Source: Clostridium frigidicarnis
Lineage (GTDB): Bacteria > Bacillota > Clostridia > Clostridiales > Clostridiaceae
Reading direction: 5' to 3'
NCBI RefSeq assembly: GCF_900111985.1
Contig: NZ_FOKI01000008.1
Location: forward strand, 119,380-183,379
DNA length: 64,000 nucleotides
Below, piece by piece: positions 37,116 to 46,585 of the stretch (positions are counted from its first letter, which is position 1; the number at the start of each line of letters is the position of its first letter). The notes beneath the pieces were generated by a model. It searched no databases. It was not told where the DNA came from and saw only the letters and a program-made list of their open reading frames with translations. The translations under genes and the position numbers were made by a program.

Positions 37116-37586
37116 ATGAACATATTTTTTCAATTTCTACTAATAATATTTTTAGTTTTAGTTTTGCTAGTCCCTTTCATTGCACCTACATTATTTAATG
37201 TATTAGGAATTTTATTTGTTAAATATATTATTCCTCATGAAATATCTCACTGTAGATTTTCATCAATACTAGTGTTATCCTTTACATTAACTATCTCTGC
37301 ATTGGTTATAGAAATATTTTTAATATTCATTGGATTTAATCATAAAGTAATATCTAATATGCTAAGGAATAACGAATTTTTAGGATTCATAATTAAACTT
37401 TTATCAGAAATTGTAGCTATTTTAATAGGTTATACTTTTTTAAAGTCATATAATCTTACTGATATAACTTTATATAGAACTGGTTTGTTACTTTTTGCTT
37501 TTACTAGCTCAACATTAAATTTAATATTTACTTTCTGTAAAAGCATACTATACGATGATAAAAAAAATAATGATAATTTAGACTGA
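37116..37586 (+). CDS. Hypothetical four-helix membrane protein
   Basis: A 156-residue protein with four predicted membrane helices (about 4-35, 48-72, 88-112 and 122-145) and a short charged tail DDKKNNDNLD. There is a cluster of HEISHCR after the first helix. AAGGAG precedes the ATG. It is a plus-strand gene converging on the GNAT gene, with a 9-base overlap of the 3' ends. I do not recognise a family. Confidence 0.6.
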   Translation: MNIFFQFLLIIFLVLVLLVPFIAPTLFNVLGILFVKYIIPHEISHCRFSSILVLSFTLTISALVIEIFLIFIGFNHKVISNMLRNNEFLGFIIKLLSEIVAILIGYTFLKSYNLTDITLYRTGLLLFAFTSSTLNLIFTFCKSILYDDKKNNDNLD

Positions 37587-38399
37587 TTTACTTCTATTTA
37601 TAATAATTTGATAGGTGTTGATAAGGTGTTTAAAGTTTAATGCATTACTTAAACTAATACTTTTGTTATTATTACAATGAGTTGTCCAAGTTAACACAGA
37701 GTACTCTTGAAATCCTTCATTGATAACATAATTGCATAAAGCTTTACTGAATCCCTTATTTCTATATTGTTCCTTTGTTTTAACACATACAATCTCTGCT
37801 CTAGTAGTTGAAAAAGGAGCTAGCCCCGCTAAAGATATTATTTTATTATTTTCTATTATGGCAAAAAATCTTATTCCTTGCTCCATGGATGCTTTCATGT
37901 GATGCCAATTATAATCAAAGTAATCTTTATCAGCTATTGTTAATTCTCTAGCATTATAAAATTTGTCTTCTTTAAAATCCTCCTTAAAATAGTATTGCAT
38001 TGATAAGGTTTCATTTACTTTTCCATTGAATTCTTTAATAACAGTATTTGCCACATAATCTCTGCAACAATTTACCCATATAGGTTTGTTTTCACTTTCA
38101 TTTAATAAACTATGAAAAAATTCATTTAAATCTATAGTGTTTAATACATCTAAATATACGTTTACACAAAATCTATTATAAGAAACTACTGCAACCCCTT
38201 GTAAAACTCCACTGACATCTTCAAATTTATAAAGTTTTATATTTTTTATCTTATCAGTATAAAATATCTTATTATTTAAATTTTCTACCTTTCCATAAAA
38301 CCACAAATTACAATCCCATATGTCCTTGCTTACATGACCATAGGTATGTTCTTTTAAAAATTTCATTACGCTTTTAATGTTTTTAAATTCTATATACAA
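37578..38399 (-). CDS. GNAT family N-acetyltransferase, two-part
   Basis: 273 residues. The C-terminal half (about 150-265) is a GNAT domain with the acetyl-CoA loop QYRNKGFSKALC and a preceding AGLAPFSTTRAEIVCV strand. The N-terminal half is a second, diverged alpha/beta region like those of GNAT-N-terminal proteins in clostridia. It starts with TTG after GGGGTGG. An ATG 11 codons later is an alternative. Substrate unknown. It ends tail-to-tail with the preceding membrane-protein gene, overlapping by 9 bases. Confidence 0.78.
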   Translation of the reverse strand: MYIEFKNIKSVMKFLKEHTYGHVSKDIWDCNLWFYGKVENLNNKIFYTDKIKNIKLYKFEDVSGVLQGVAVVSYNRFCVNVYLDVLNTIDLNEFFHSLLNESENKPIWVNCCRDYVANTVIKEFNGKVNETLSMQYYFKEDFKEDKFYNARELTIADKDYFDYNWHHMKASMEQGIRFFAIIENNKIISLAGLAPFSTTRAEIVCVKTKEQYRNKGFSKALCNYVINEGFQEYSVLTWTTHCNNNKSISLSNALNFKHLINTYQIIINRSKSV

Positions 38400-38895
38400 T
38401 ACTCCACCCCATTTTACTTTAAATGATCCTTAGATTCATAAGATTTTTCTTAAAAAGAATGTTTTACTTTATTTTGAGTTTTAAAATAACTCATTTGTGC
38501 CTATAGCAATGCTTATGCCTAACTTAAGAATTAGTTTCATAATAATGTTAGACATTGAATAAATTTTTATAAGTTGTACAATTATATAATATACCTATTT
38601 ATGTATCAGGTATATATTTATTTACTCTCTTATGTAATATAATTTATTTTTTATATAGGTTATATTACAATTCTTACATAAGATTAAATAATAATTGATT
38701 TTTATAAGAACATTTATAACTTTAAATATTATTCATATAACATATATAGTTTATTTTATTTCAAAATAGATAAAGACCATGAAATTAAAGTTTAAATCCC
38801 TTAAATTCATGGCCTTATAAAACAAATTTTCTTTCAGATGTTGCTCTTTTCACAAACTAAATTTTTAACACATACCTTATTTTCATATAAAAAAT
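38400..38895. other. Intergenic, includes the probable purine-operon terminator
   Basis: At 38773-38817 AAGACCATGAA pairs with TTCATGGCCTT around an AT-rich loop. TTTATCTATTTT follows on the minus strand, about 80 bases after the purD stop. A second AT-only stem (TGTAATATAA / TTATATTACA) lies at 38633-38669. No gene was seen. Confidence 0.55.
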
Positions 38896-40143
38896 TTATT
38901 TAAATTTCCCTATATCTTTTCTGTAAAACATATCATGGAAATCTATGTGTTCTATTGCAGCATATGCTTTTTTTCTAGACTTATCTATTGTATCATCTAC
39001 AGCTACAACAGATAATACCCTTCCTCCGCTTGTGTATAAAGAATTTTCTTTTAGTATAGCTCCTGCTATAAATACCTTTTCTTTAGGTTTTGTAATTAAT
39101 ATCTTCTTATTTTTTTTATATTGAAGTGGATAGCCACCTGAACATATAACCACGCAGGTTGCTACTTTATTTTTCCATAGGATCTTTGTTTTATGTAAGT
39201 TGCCATCCAACGTATTTTTTATTACTTCATGAAGACTAGTTTCCATAAGACTTAATACTGCCTGTGTTTCAGGATCTCCCATTCTCACATTATATTCTAA
39301 AAGATAAATTCCCTTTTTAGTAATCATTATTCCAAAGAAAATTATCCCCTTAAAATCTATTTTTTCACTTTTTAATCCTTTAAGAGTTGGATACATTATT
39401 TCTTCCTCAAATGACTTGAAAACGTCCTCTGTAACGTATGGATTAGGAGCTATTACTCCCATTCCACCTGTATTCAATCCTTTATCTCCATCTAAAACTT
39501 GTTTATGATCTTTTGCTGAAATAAAAGGTATTATTGTATTACCATCTGTAACTGAAAGAATTGATGCTTCAATCCCTTCTAAAAACTCCTCTATAACAAT
39601 TGTTTTTCCTGCTTTATTTAGAGAGCCTAAAACCATAAAGTCTTCTAATACATATTTTCCTTCTTCATAATTATTGCATATGACAACACCTTTACCCGCT
39701 GCTAACCCATCTGCTTTAATTACTACTGGATATTCACAATTTTTCAAATGTTCAACTGCTCTTTTTATATCATTAAATATTTCATATTCTGCAGTTTTCA
39801 CATTATATTTTTTCATAAATTCTTTTGAATAAGCTTTGCTACCTTCTAAAATAGCCCCTTTTTTACATGGTCCAAATATCTTTAAATTTTCTTTTTCAAA
39901 ATCATCTACGATACCTTTAGTAAGTGGATCTTCTGGTCCTACAACAGTGTAGTATACATCATTATTCTTTGCAAAATTTATTAGTTCTTCTGTAGTTGAA
40001 AGATCTACATTTTCACACTTATCTTCAAGTGCTGTTCCTCCATTACCTGGCGCTACATATACTTTCTCTATTTCTCTATCACTTGCTAATTTCCAGGCTA
40101 TTGCATGTTCTCTTCCCCCACCACCGATAACTAATACTTTCAT
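38896..40143 (-). CDS. purD: Phosphoribosylamine-glycine ligase (GARS)
   Basis: A 415-residue ATP-grasp enzyme that makes GAR from phosphoribosylamine, glycine and ATP, the second step of purine synthesis. Visible motifs: VLVIGGGGREHAIAWKL at the N terminus, VVIKADGLAAGKGVV (ATP-grasp), GLNTGGMGVIAPNP and EYNVRMGDPETQ near the metal site. It has full length for the family. It is the last gene of the purine cluster, 12 bases after purH, with AAGGGGG before the ATG. Confidence 0.97.
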   Translation of the reverse strand: MKVLVIGGGGREHAIAWKLASDREIEKVYVAPGNGGTALEDKCENVDLSTTEELINFAKNNDVYYTVVGPEDPLTKGIVDDFEKENLKIFGPCKKGAILEGSKAYSKEFMKKYNVKTAEYEIFNDIKRAVEHLKNCEYPVVIKADGLAAGKGVVICNNYEEGKYVLEDFMVLGSLNKAGKTIVIEEFLEGIEASILSVTDGNTIIPFISAKDHKQVLDGDKGLNTGGMGVIAPNPYVTEDVFKSFEEEIMYPTLKGLKSEKIDFKGIIFFGIMITKKGIYLLEYNVRMGDPETQAVLSLMETSLHEVIKNTLDGNLHKTKILWKNKVATCVVICSGGYPLQYKKNKKILITKPKEKVFIAGAILKENSLYTSGGRVLSVVAVDDTIDKSRKKAYAAIEHIDFHDMFYRKDIGKFK

Positions 40144-40155
40144 AAAAAATCCCCC

Positions 40156-41664
40156 TTAGTGTTTAAAATGTCTCATAGACGTAAAGACCATAGATATTCC
40201 AAGTTTATTACAAGCTTTAATTGAATCTTCATCATGTATAGATCCACCTGGCTGAATTATAGATTTTATGTTGTATTTACTACATTCTTCAACCACATCT
40301 GAAAATGGAAAATATGCATCTGATGCTAAAACCACTGCATTCTCTCCTCTTTCTAATGCTTCTTTAGCTGCCCATATTCTATTAACTTGTCCTCCCCCTA
40401 TGCCTACTGCCATTTTATTTCTTGATACTACTATAGCATTAGATTTAACGTATTTGCAAACCTTCATTGCAAACCTCAATTCATCAAATTCCTCTTCAGT
40501 TGGGGATTTTTCCGTTACAACCTTTAATTCTTTTACAAATTCTCTATCTTCATTCTGCATAAGTATTCCACCATCAACACTTACAAGGCCATTTTCACCT
40601 TTTGGAGTTTCTAAACATTTTATAATTCTTAAATTTTTCTTTTCTTTTAAGACCTTTAATGCCTCATCTGTAAAATCTGGTGCTGCAACTATTTCTAAAA
40701 AAATCTTATTCATTTCTCTTGCTGTTTTTTCGTCTACAGTTCTATTTAATGCAACTATTCCACCAAATATAGACATTTTATCACATTCATAAGCTTTCAT
40801 ATAGCTATCATATACATCATTTCCTATTGCTACTCCACATGGTGTATTATGCTTTAAGGCACAGCATGCCACTTCATCATGAAATTCACATACAACCTTC
40901 CAAGCTATATCTAAATCTTTTATATTATTGTATGAAAGTTCTTTTCCGCTAAGAATTTCCAACCTATTCATTGCTGAATTTTTCACTGTATCCACATAGT
41001 ATACTGCCTTTTGATGTGGATTTTCTCCATATCTTAAATCTTTAGATTTTTTATATGATAAAGTTAAATACTCTGGATATTCTTCACTATCTTCCATTAA
41101 AAAATTTGCTATACAAGAATCATATGCTCCCATTAGATTAAACACCTTAGAAGCTAAATATTTTCTGGTCTTAAGTGATAAGTTCTCCTGTTCTTCAATT
41201 TCTTTCATTACTACTTTATAATCATTTTTATCAGTTATAACAGTAACTTGTTTAAAGTTTTTAGCAGCAGATCTTATCATAGTTGGTCCGCCAATATCAA
41301 TAAACTCAACCTTTTCATCAAAGGTTAAATCTTCTTTTACCTTTTTAAAGAATGGATAAAGATTTACTATAACATAATCTATTATGTTTATATTATGCTC
41401 TTTAAGAGTAGCCATATGATTTTCGTTATCCCTCAAAGCTAGTATTCCTCCATGAATATTAGGATGAAGAGTTTTTACTCGTCCGTCTAACATTTCAGGA
41501 AAATTGGTTACACTACTTACATCTATAACACTTATTCCATTTTCCTTCAAATATTTAAAGGTTCCTCCAGTGGACACTATTTCAACATTTCTCTCTTCTA
41601 AAAACTTTGCAAATTCTAATATTCCCTCTTTATCATAAAGGCTTATTAAAGCTCTTTTTTTCAT
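40156..41664 (-). CDS. purH: Bifunctional AICAR formyltransferase / IMP cyclohydrolase
   Basis: About 502 residues. The N-terminal MGS-like cyclohydrolase domain is marked by [26 protein letters not shown] and [15 protein letters not shown]. The AICAR formyltransferase domain is marked by [18 protein letters not shown] and the C-terminal SDAYFPFSD. It catalyses the last two steps to IMP. I start it at 41664 because AGGAGG lies 9 bases before that ATG. An upstream in-frame ATG precedes the ribosome site. Confidence 0.97.
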   Translation of the reverse strand: MKKRALISLYDKEGILEFAKFLEERNVEIVSTGGTFKYLKENGISVIDVSSVTNFPEMLDGRVKTLHPNIHGGILALRDNENHMATLKEHNINIIDYVIVNLYPFFKKVKEDLTFDEKVEFIDIGGPTMIRSAAKNFKQVTVITDKNDYKVVMKEIEEQENLSLKTRKYLASKVFNLMGAYDSCIANFLMEDSEEYPEYLTLSYKKSKDLRYGENPHQKAVYYVDTVKNSAMNRLEILSGKELSYNNIKDLDIAWKVVCEFHDEVACCALKHNTPCGVAIGNDVYDSYMKAYECDKMSIFGGIVALNRTVDEKTAREMNKIFLEIVAAPDFTDEALKVLKEKKNLRIIKCLETPKGENGLVSVDGGILMQNEDREFVKELKVVTEKSPTEEEFDELRFAMKVCKYVKSNAIVVSRNKMAVGIGGGQVNRIWAAKEALERGENAVVLASDAYFPFSDVVEECSKYNIKSIIQPGGSIHDEDSIKACNKLGISMVFTSMRHFKH

Positions 41665-41699
41665 ATCTTTGAACCTCCTAAAATTTTTACACATACTAA

Positions 41700-42308
41700 T
41701 TAATCTATTTTTCCATGACCATCTACAATTTTAACTCTTCCTTCTGATATAAGACTTATAGCCTTTGGTAGTAATATGTGTTCTTTTTCTAAAACTCTTT
41801 TTTGAAGACTTTCTTTTGTATCTTCGAAATATACTGGAACCACTTCTTGAAGAAGTATAGCTCCGTGATCTATTTTTTCATTAACAAAATGTACAGTACA
41901 TCCACTTACCTTAACTCCTGACTCTATAGCAGCCTCATGTACTTTAATGCCATACATGCCTTTTCCACAAAAGCTTGGTATTAAGGAAGGATGAATATTT
42001 ATTATTCTATTTTTGAACTCTTTAAGGATGTCTCCTTTTAGGATAGATAAAAAACCAGCCAGTACTATTAAATCTACATTTCCTTTAGTAATCTTCAATA
42101 TTTCATCACAAAGATTTTTCCCATATTTATTCTTATCAAGAACATAAGTTTTAATATCAAACTTCTTTGCCCTTTCAATTCCATAAGCATTTTCACTATC
42201 ACTTATTACCATTTCTATATTTCCATTTATTTTTCCACTATTAACATTATCTATTATTGATTGAAGATTACTTCCACCTCCAGATATAAGTACAGCTATT
42301 TTAAGCAT
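41700..42308 (-). CDS. purN: Phosphoribosylglycinamide formyltransferase (GART)
   Basis: A 202-residue enzyme that formylates GAR using 10-formyl-THF. Motifs: [16 protein letters not shown] at the start, the catalytic [10 protein letters not shown] block, [17 protein letters not shown] and ILLQEVVPV. It has normal length. The ATG lies 13 bases inside purM, behind GGGGAGGAAGG, so the two are probably translationally coupled. Confidence 0.97.
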   Translation of the reverse strand: MLKIAVLISGGGSNLQSIIDNVNSGKINGNIEMVISDSENAYGIERAKKFDIKTYVLDKNKYGKNLCDEILKITKGNVDLIVLAGFLSILKGDILKEFKNRIINIHPSLIPSFCGKGMYGIKVHEAAIESGVKVSGCTVHFVNEKIDHGAILLQEVVPVYFEDTKESLQKRVLEKEHILLPKAISLISEGRVKIVDGHGKID

Positions 42309-43294
42309 ATTCCTTCCTCCCCTGAGGTTATATATCCAATTTCATAAGATTCTTCTCCACTTTCTCTAAGCGAATCCATCACCTGATTTTTAATACCTTT
42401 ATCTATGCAAATTACAAATCCTATTCCCATATTGAAGGTATTGTACATGTGTTTTTCATCAGCTCCAAGGCTTATTAAGTAATCATAAATTTCATTTCTT
42501 TCATAAGAATTTATATCAATAACAGCAGTTTTTCCCTTTGGAAGCATTCTTGGGATATTTTCTATAAATCCGCCTCCAGTAATATGACTCATTGCCTTTA
42601 TTTCATATTTCTCTAAAAGATTTAATATAGGTTTTACATATATTTTTGTTGGAGTTAATAAATGTTCTCCTAAGGTTTTTCCATTAAACTCCACATTATA
42701 ATCTTTAACTAACTTTCTAACTAATGAATATCCATTAGAATGTATTCCTGATGATTTTAATCCTATTATTATATCTCCATCTTGAACATTTTTTCCATCG
42801 ATTATTTTACTCTTTTCAACTATTCCAACAGTGAATCCTGCTATATCATACTCACCTTCACCATAAAACCCTGGCATTTCAGCAGTTTCTCCTCCAATTA
42901 ATGCAGCTCCACACTTAATACATCCTTCTGATACACCTTTAACTAAATCAGCAGAAACATTAGCATCTAATTTTCCACAAGCGATGTAATCAAGGAAAAA
43001 TAATGGTTTAGCTCCATGACATAAAATATCATTTACACACATTGCAACACAATCTATTCCAACAGTGTCATATTTCTTAGTTTTAAATGCTATTTCAAGC
43101 TTAGTTCCAACTCCATCAGTTCCTGATACTAAAACTGGTTCATTATATCCTTTTGGTAATTCCACCATTCCTGCAAAAGATCCTATACCATTTAAAACTA
43201 AATCCGTCATTGTCTTACCTGCATACTCTTTTATAAGTTGTACTGATTTATAACCTTCTTCTATATTAACTCCTGAATCTTTATAGCTAATCAT
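42296..43294 (-). CDS. purM: Phosphoribosylformylglycinamidine cyclo-ligase (AIR synthetase)
   Basis: A 332-residue enzyme converting FGAM to AIR. Motifs: SYKDSGVNIEEG at the start, VSGTDGVGTKLEIA, GIDCVAMCVNDIL, IGGETAEMPGFY and SHITGGGFIENIPR. I place the start at 43294 because AAGGTG precedes that ATG and because all family alignments begin about here. An extended upstream reading would translate the repeat-rich spacer and is unlikely. Confidence 0.96.
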   Translation of the reverse strand: MISYKDSGVNIEEGYKSVQLIKEYAGKTMTDLVLNGIGSFAGMVELPKGYNEPVLVSGTDGVGTKLEIAFKTKKYDTVGIDCVAMCVNDILCHGAKPLFFLDYIACGKLDANVSADLVKGVSEGCIKCGAALIGGETAEMPGFYGEGEYDIAGFTVGIVEKSKIIDGKNVQDGDIIIGLKSSGIHSNGYSLVRKLVKDYNVEFNGKTLGEHLLTPTKIYVKPILNLLEKYEIKAMSHITGGGFIENIPRMLPKGKTAVIDINSYERNEIYDYLISLGADEKHMYNTFNMGIGFVICIDKGIKNQVMDSLRESGEESYEIGYITSGEEGICLK

Positions 43295-43626
43295 ATATAT
43301 CACACCTTTCATTGAGTTGAAAGTGGAGAATTGAAAATTGAAAATTATGGTTGGTTTTTTGAACAAAATAAAAAGCACCTTTCACTATCAATATTCAACT
43401 TCCACCTCTTATAATCTCTAATTTTTGAACTAACACATGCCTTCAAAACTTATAACTTAAAACCCTTATAGAGCCTTTTTGAACTATTTTTATAATTTAA
43501 AATAGAAAATTACAAATTATAGTTGATTTTTTACATAGAATCTAAAATTTAATTATTAGTTTTTTAAACAAAGTGAAAAACATCCTTCACTCTCAACACT
43601 CCGCTTTCAACTTTCAACTATATTAA
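43295..43626. repeat. AT-rich inverted-repeat element in the purF-purM spacer
   Basis: 332 bases with repeated words such as GTTGAAAGTGGAGAATTG, GAAAATTGAAAATTA and the complement CACTCTCAACACTCCGC, then TTTCAACTTTCAAC. It appears to be one or two long imperfect inverted repeats ending in GTTGAAAGT-like ends. Related sequence occurs at 46340-46545 and 52793-52910. No coding region. Confidence 0.6.
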
Positions 43627-45030
43627 TCAGAACTCCTCAGTTGGAGGTGCTAATGGATATTCTCCATTAAAGCATCCAAGACAAAAACCTCTATGTTTTT
43701 TTAATGATTTTAAAAGCCCCTCCATAGTTATATATTGAAGACTGTCTGCTCCTATGGATTCTTTTATTTCTTCTACATCTTGATTTGCTCCTATGAGCTG
43801 GCTTCTATAAGGTGTGTCTATTCCGAAATAGCATGGATACTTTACTGCTGGTGAAGACACCCTAAAGTGAACTTCTTTAGCCCCTGCTTTTTTCAAAACA
43901 TCAACAAGTCTTTTTGAAGTTGTACCCCTTACTATTGAATCATCAATTACTACAACTCTTTTCCCTTCAATAACATGTTTAAGTGGATTTAACTTTACCC
44001 CTACTAAAGTTTCCCTTAATTCTTGAGAGGGAGCTATAAATGTTCTTCCAACATATTTATTCTTAACAAAACCTATTTCATATGGTATTCCAGATGCCTT
44101 TGAAAAGCCTACTGCTGCTGCTATACCTGAGTCTGGAACTCCAATTACTATATCCGCATCAACTGGACATTCATCATAAAGAATTTCACCTGCTCTTAAT
44201 CTGGATTCATAAACACTTATCCCATCTATAACTGAATCCGGTCTTGCAAAATATATATACTCAAAGGAACATGTTTCACAACTTGTCCTTTCGCAATAGC
44301 TTAAACTTCTTAATCCATTTTCATCTATTATTACTATTTCTCCAGGCTCAACATCTCTTATAAATTCAGCTCCTACAGAATCTAGTGCTGCACTTTCTGA
44401 TGATAAAATAAATGTTTCATTTATTTTACCTATGCAAAGAGGTCTTATGCCATTATGATCTCTAACTCCTATAAGTTGAGTGTCTGTTAAAAGTACAATT
44501 GCAAATGATCCCTTTATTGCTTGCATTGTACTAAATATAGCTTTTTCTATTCCTTTTTTTGCATATCTTGCTATAAGCCCTAGTATAACCTCTGAATCTA
44601 TAGATGTTTGAAATATAAACCCTGAATCTTCTAAAAGTTCTTTTATTACATTTGCATTAGTTAAATTTCCATTATGAGCTATAGACATGCTTCCTAGTTT
44701 CCCTTGAGTTAAAAGTGGTTGGGCATTACATTCACAGCTATCTCCTGATGTAGAATATCTTACATGTCCTATTGCTGCCTCTCCTTTTAACTTGTCCAGT
44801 TTCCCTTTATCTTTAAATACTTCTGTAACAAGTCCCATTCCCTTGGTACATTGTATTTCCTTATTATTTAGAACAGCTATACCACAGCTTTCTTCTCCTC
44901 TATGTTGAAGTGCATATAATCCGTAATAGGTTAATGCAGAAACATCCATACCATCCTTTGAATATGCTCCAAAGACACCACATTCTTCTTTAAATTTATC
45001 CATTTCCATATCAAGTATAGGTGGTCTCAT
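43627..45030 (-). CDS. purF: Amidophosphoribosyltransferase
   Basis: About 467 residues. It commits PRPP to purine synthesis using glutamine. A short propeptide precedes the catalytic Cys of EECGVFGAYSK (Cys17 from the chosen ATG), which becomes the N-terminal nucleophile after cleavage. The glutaminase half is followed by the PRTase half with VVVIDDSIVRGTTSK. Cysteines that could ligate an Fe-S cluster are present (SCETCSF, and the C-terminal GFCLGCF). I chose the ATG at 45030 because AAGGAA lies 9 bases upstream. Confidence 0.97.
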   Translation of the reverse strand: MRPPILDMEMDKFKEECGVFGAYSKDGMDVSALTYYGLYALQHRGEESCGIAVLNNKEIQCTKGMGLVTEVFKDKGKLDKLKGEAAIGHVRYSTSGDSCECNAQPLLTQGKLGSMSIAHNGNLTNANVIKELLEDSGFIFQTSIDSEVILGLIARYAKKGIEKAIFSTMQAIKGSFAIVLLTDTQLIGVRDHNGIRPLCIGKINETFILSSESAALDSVGAEFIRDVEPGEIVIIDENGLRSLSYCERTSCETCSFEYIYFARPDSVIDGISVYESRLRAGEILYDECPVDADIVIGVPDSGIAAAVGFSKASGIPYEIGFVKNKYVGRTFIAPSQELRETLVGVKLNPLKHVIEGKRVVVIDDSIVRGTTSKRLVDVLKKAGAKEVHFRVSSPAVKYPCYFGIDTPYRSQLIGANQDVEEIKESIGADSLQYITMEGLLKSLKKHRGFCLGCFNGEYPLAPPTEEF

Positions 45031-45056
45031 AAAATTCAATTCCTTTCTTATGCAAA

Positions 45057-45758
45057 TTAACTCATTCTATTTAATATTTCTTCGTATGCCCCTTTAACAT
45101 TTCCCATATCTCTTCTAAATCTATCTTTATCTAGTTTTTCATTAGTTTTAGCATCCCAGAATCTACATGTATCTGGAGAAATTTCATCTGCAAGAACTAC
45201 CTCTCCATTATATCTTCCAAACTCTATCTTAAAATCTATAAGATTTATTCCCTGATTTAAGAAAAACTCTTTTAATATTTCATTTATTTTTCTTGTAATT
45301 CCATATATCTTTTCTAATTCATCAAAAGTTGTAGCTCCTATAGCAACAGCATGATAATCATTTATTAGAGGATCTCCTAAATCATCGTTTTTATAGCTTA
45401 TTTCAAGAACTGTTGTTTTAAGCTTTGTCCCCTCTTCAATTCCTAATCTTTTAGCCATACTTCCAGCTGCTACATTTCTTACAATAACCTCCACAGGAAC
45501 TATTTCTACTTTCTTACAAAGTTGTTCTCTATCATTTAATTTTTTTATAAAATGAGTAGGTATTCCTTTACTTTCTAAAAGTTCAAACAATTTTGATGTT
45601 ATTGCATTATTTAATATACCTTTACTTTCTATTTGACCTTTTTTCTCTCCATTAAAAGCTGTAGCATCATCTTTATAATAAACTACCACCTTATCTTCAC
45701 AGTCAGTTCCATATATTTTTTTTGCTTTTCCTTCATATAACATTTCTCTTTTTTCCAT
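45057..45758 (-). CDS. purC: SAICAR synthase
   Basis: About 233 residues. It joins CAIR and aspartate using ATP. Motifs: [12 protein letters not shown] at the start, [41 protein letters not shown] and [13 protein letters not shown]. It has normal length. The ATG at 45758 has GGAGTG 9 bases before it. An in-frame GTG four codons earlier overlaps the ribosome site. It is 26 bases upstream of purF. Confidence 0.97.
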   Translation of the reverse strand: MEKREMLYEGKAKKIYGTDCEDKVVVYYKDDATAFNGEKKGQIESKGILNNAITSKLFELLESKGIPTHFIKKLNDREQLCKKVEIVPVEVIVRNVAAGSMAKRLGIEEGTKLKTTVLEISYKNDDLGDPLINDYHAVAIGATTFDELEKIYGITRKINEILKEFFLNQGINLIDFKIEFGRYNGEVVLADEISPDTCRFWDAKTNEKLDKDRFRRDMGNVKGAYEEILNRMS

Positions 45759-45855
45759 AATAAAATTCACTCCATTCGTTATTTTTAAACTTTGTTTATC
45801 TATACTTTTAGGATCATTTAATGATTAGTGTATTCTAAATTAATAATATTCCTAA

Positions 45856-46332
45856 TTAAAATTCAAACTCTTCATTATCTTTTATAAAATTCTTTTTCAT
45901 GTTTTTTCTAAAATCTTTTAAACTATCTTTTAATTGTGGATATTTTATAGAAAGTATTTCTACTGCAAGCATTCCTGCATTATAACTATTATTTATTCCA
46001 ACAGTAGCTACTGGAATAGATTTTGGCATTTGAACTATTGAATATAATGCATCTTGTCCATTTAATGCTGCATTTATTGGAACTCCTATAACTGGCATTG
46101 TTGTATGTGATGCTATTACCCCTGGTAAGTGAGCTGCAAGTCCTGCTCCTGCTATTATCACTTCAAATCCTTCATCTTCAATTTTGTGTAAAGTTTCCAT
46201 AAGTTTTTCTGGTACTCTATGGGCTGATAATATAAAAGCTTTGCTCTCTATATTAAATTCATCTAAAGCTTTTTTAGCTCCCTTCATAACATCTATATCT
46301 GACTTACTACCAAAGAATATTGCTACCTTCAT
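45856..46332 (-). CDS. purE: N5-CAIR mutase, class I
   Basis: A 158-residue class I PurE: FFGSKSDIDVMK at the start, AHRVPEKL, IIAGAGLAAHLPGVIA and PVIGVPINAALNGQDALYS. A class I PurE normally works with PurK. No purK is in this cluster, so PurK may be elsewhere or the enzyme may use CO2 directly. AAAGGAG precedes the ATG. Confidence 0.95.
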   Translation of the reverse strand: MKVAIFFGSKSDIDVMKGAKKALDEFNIESKAFILSAHRVPEKLMETLHKIEDEGFEVIIAGAGLAAHLPGVIASHTTMPVIGVPINAALNGQDALYSIVQMPKSIPVATVGINNSYNAGMLAVEILSIKYPQLKDSLKDFRKNMKKNFIKDNEEFEF

Positions 46333-46339
46333 TATAAAA

Positions 46340-46545
46340 CCACTCCTTTAAATTGAGAATTGACATTTAAAAATTGAAAATATTAATTAAAAACACTGAC
46401 TTTCTAAATATTAAGTTGAAGGTTGAAAGTGATGGTTGAAAATCTCAGCTTTTCTTTAATAACATTTTTTTTAGAAATATTCCTAAGAAGATTTCATCCT
46501 TAACTCTCAACTTTCTACATTTAACTTTCAACTAAAAAGCACTAT
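46340..46545. repeat. AT-rich inverted-repeat element in the purL-purE spacer
   Basis: Contains AAGTTGAAGGTTGAAAGTGA on the left and ACTCTCAACTTTCTACATTT plus AACTTTCAACT on the right. The interior (about 46440-46500: TTTTCTTTAA, ATTTT, TTTAGAAAT) closely matches 52802-52880. This is the same family as the element at 43295-43626. Confidence 0.65.
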
Positions 46546-46585
46546 GTGATTTTAAGTTTTTCTAGGTTTTCCACAAATTCAAAAT

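Noticed and set aside
40268..40792. 174-codon plus-strand ORF antisense to purH
   Set aside because: It runs opposite a gene with intact family motifs, has no ribosome site and its translation is low-complexity.
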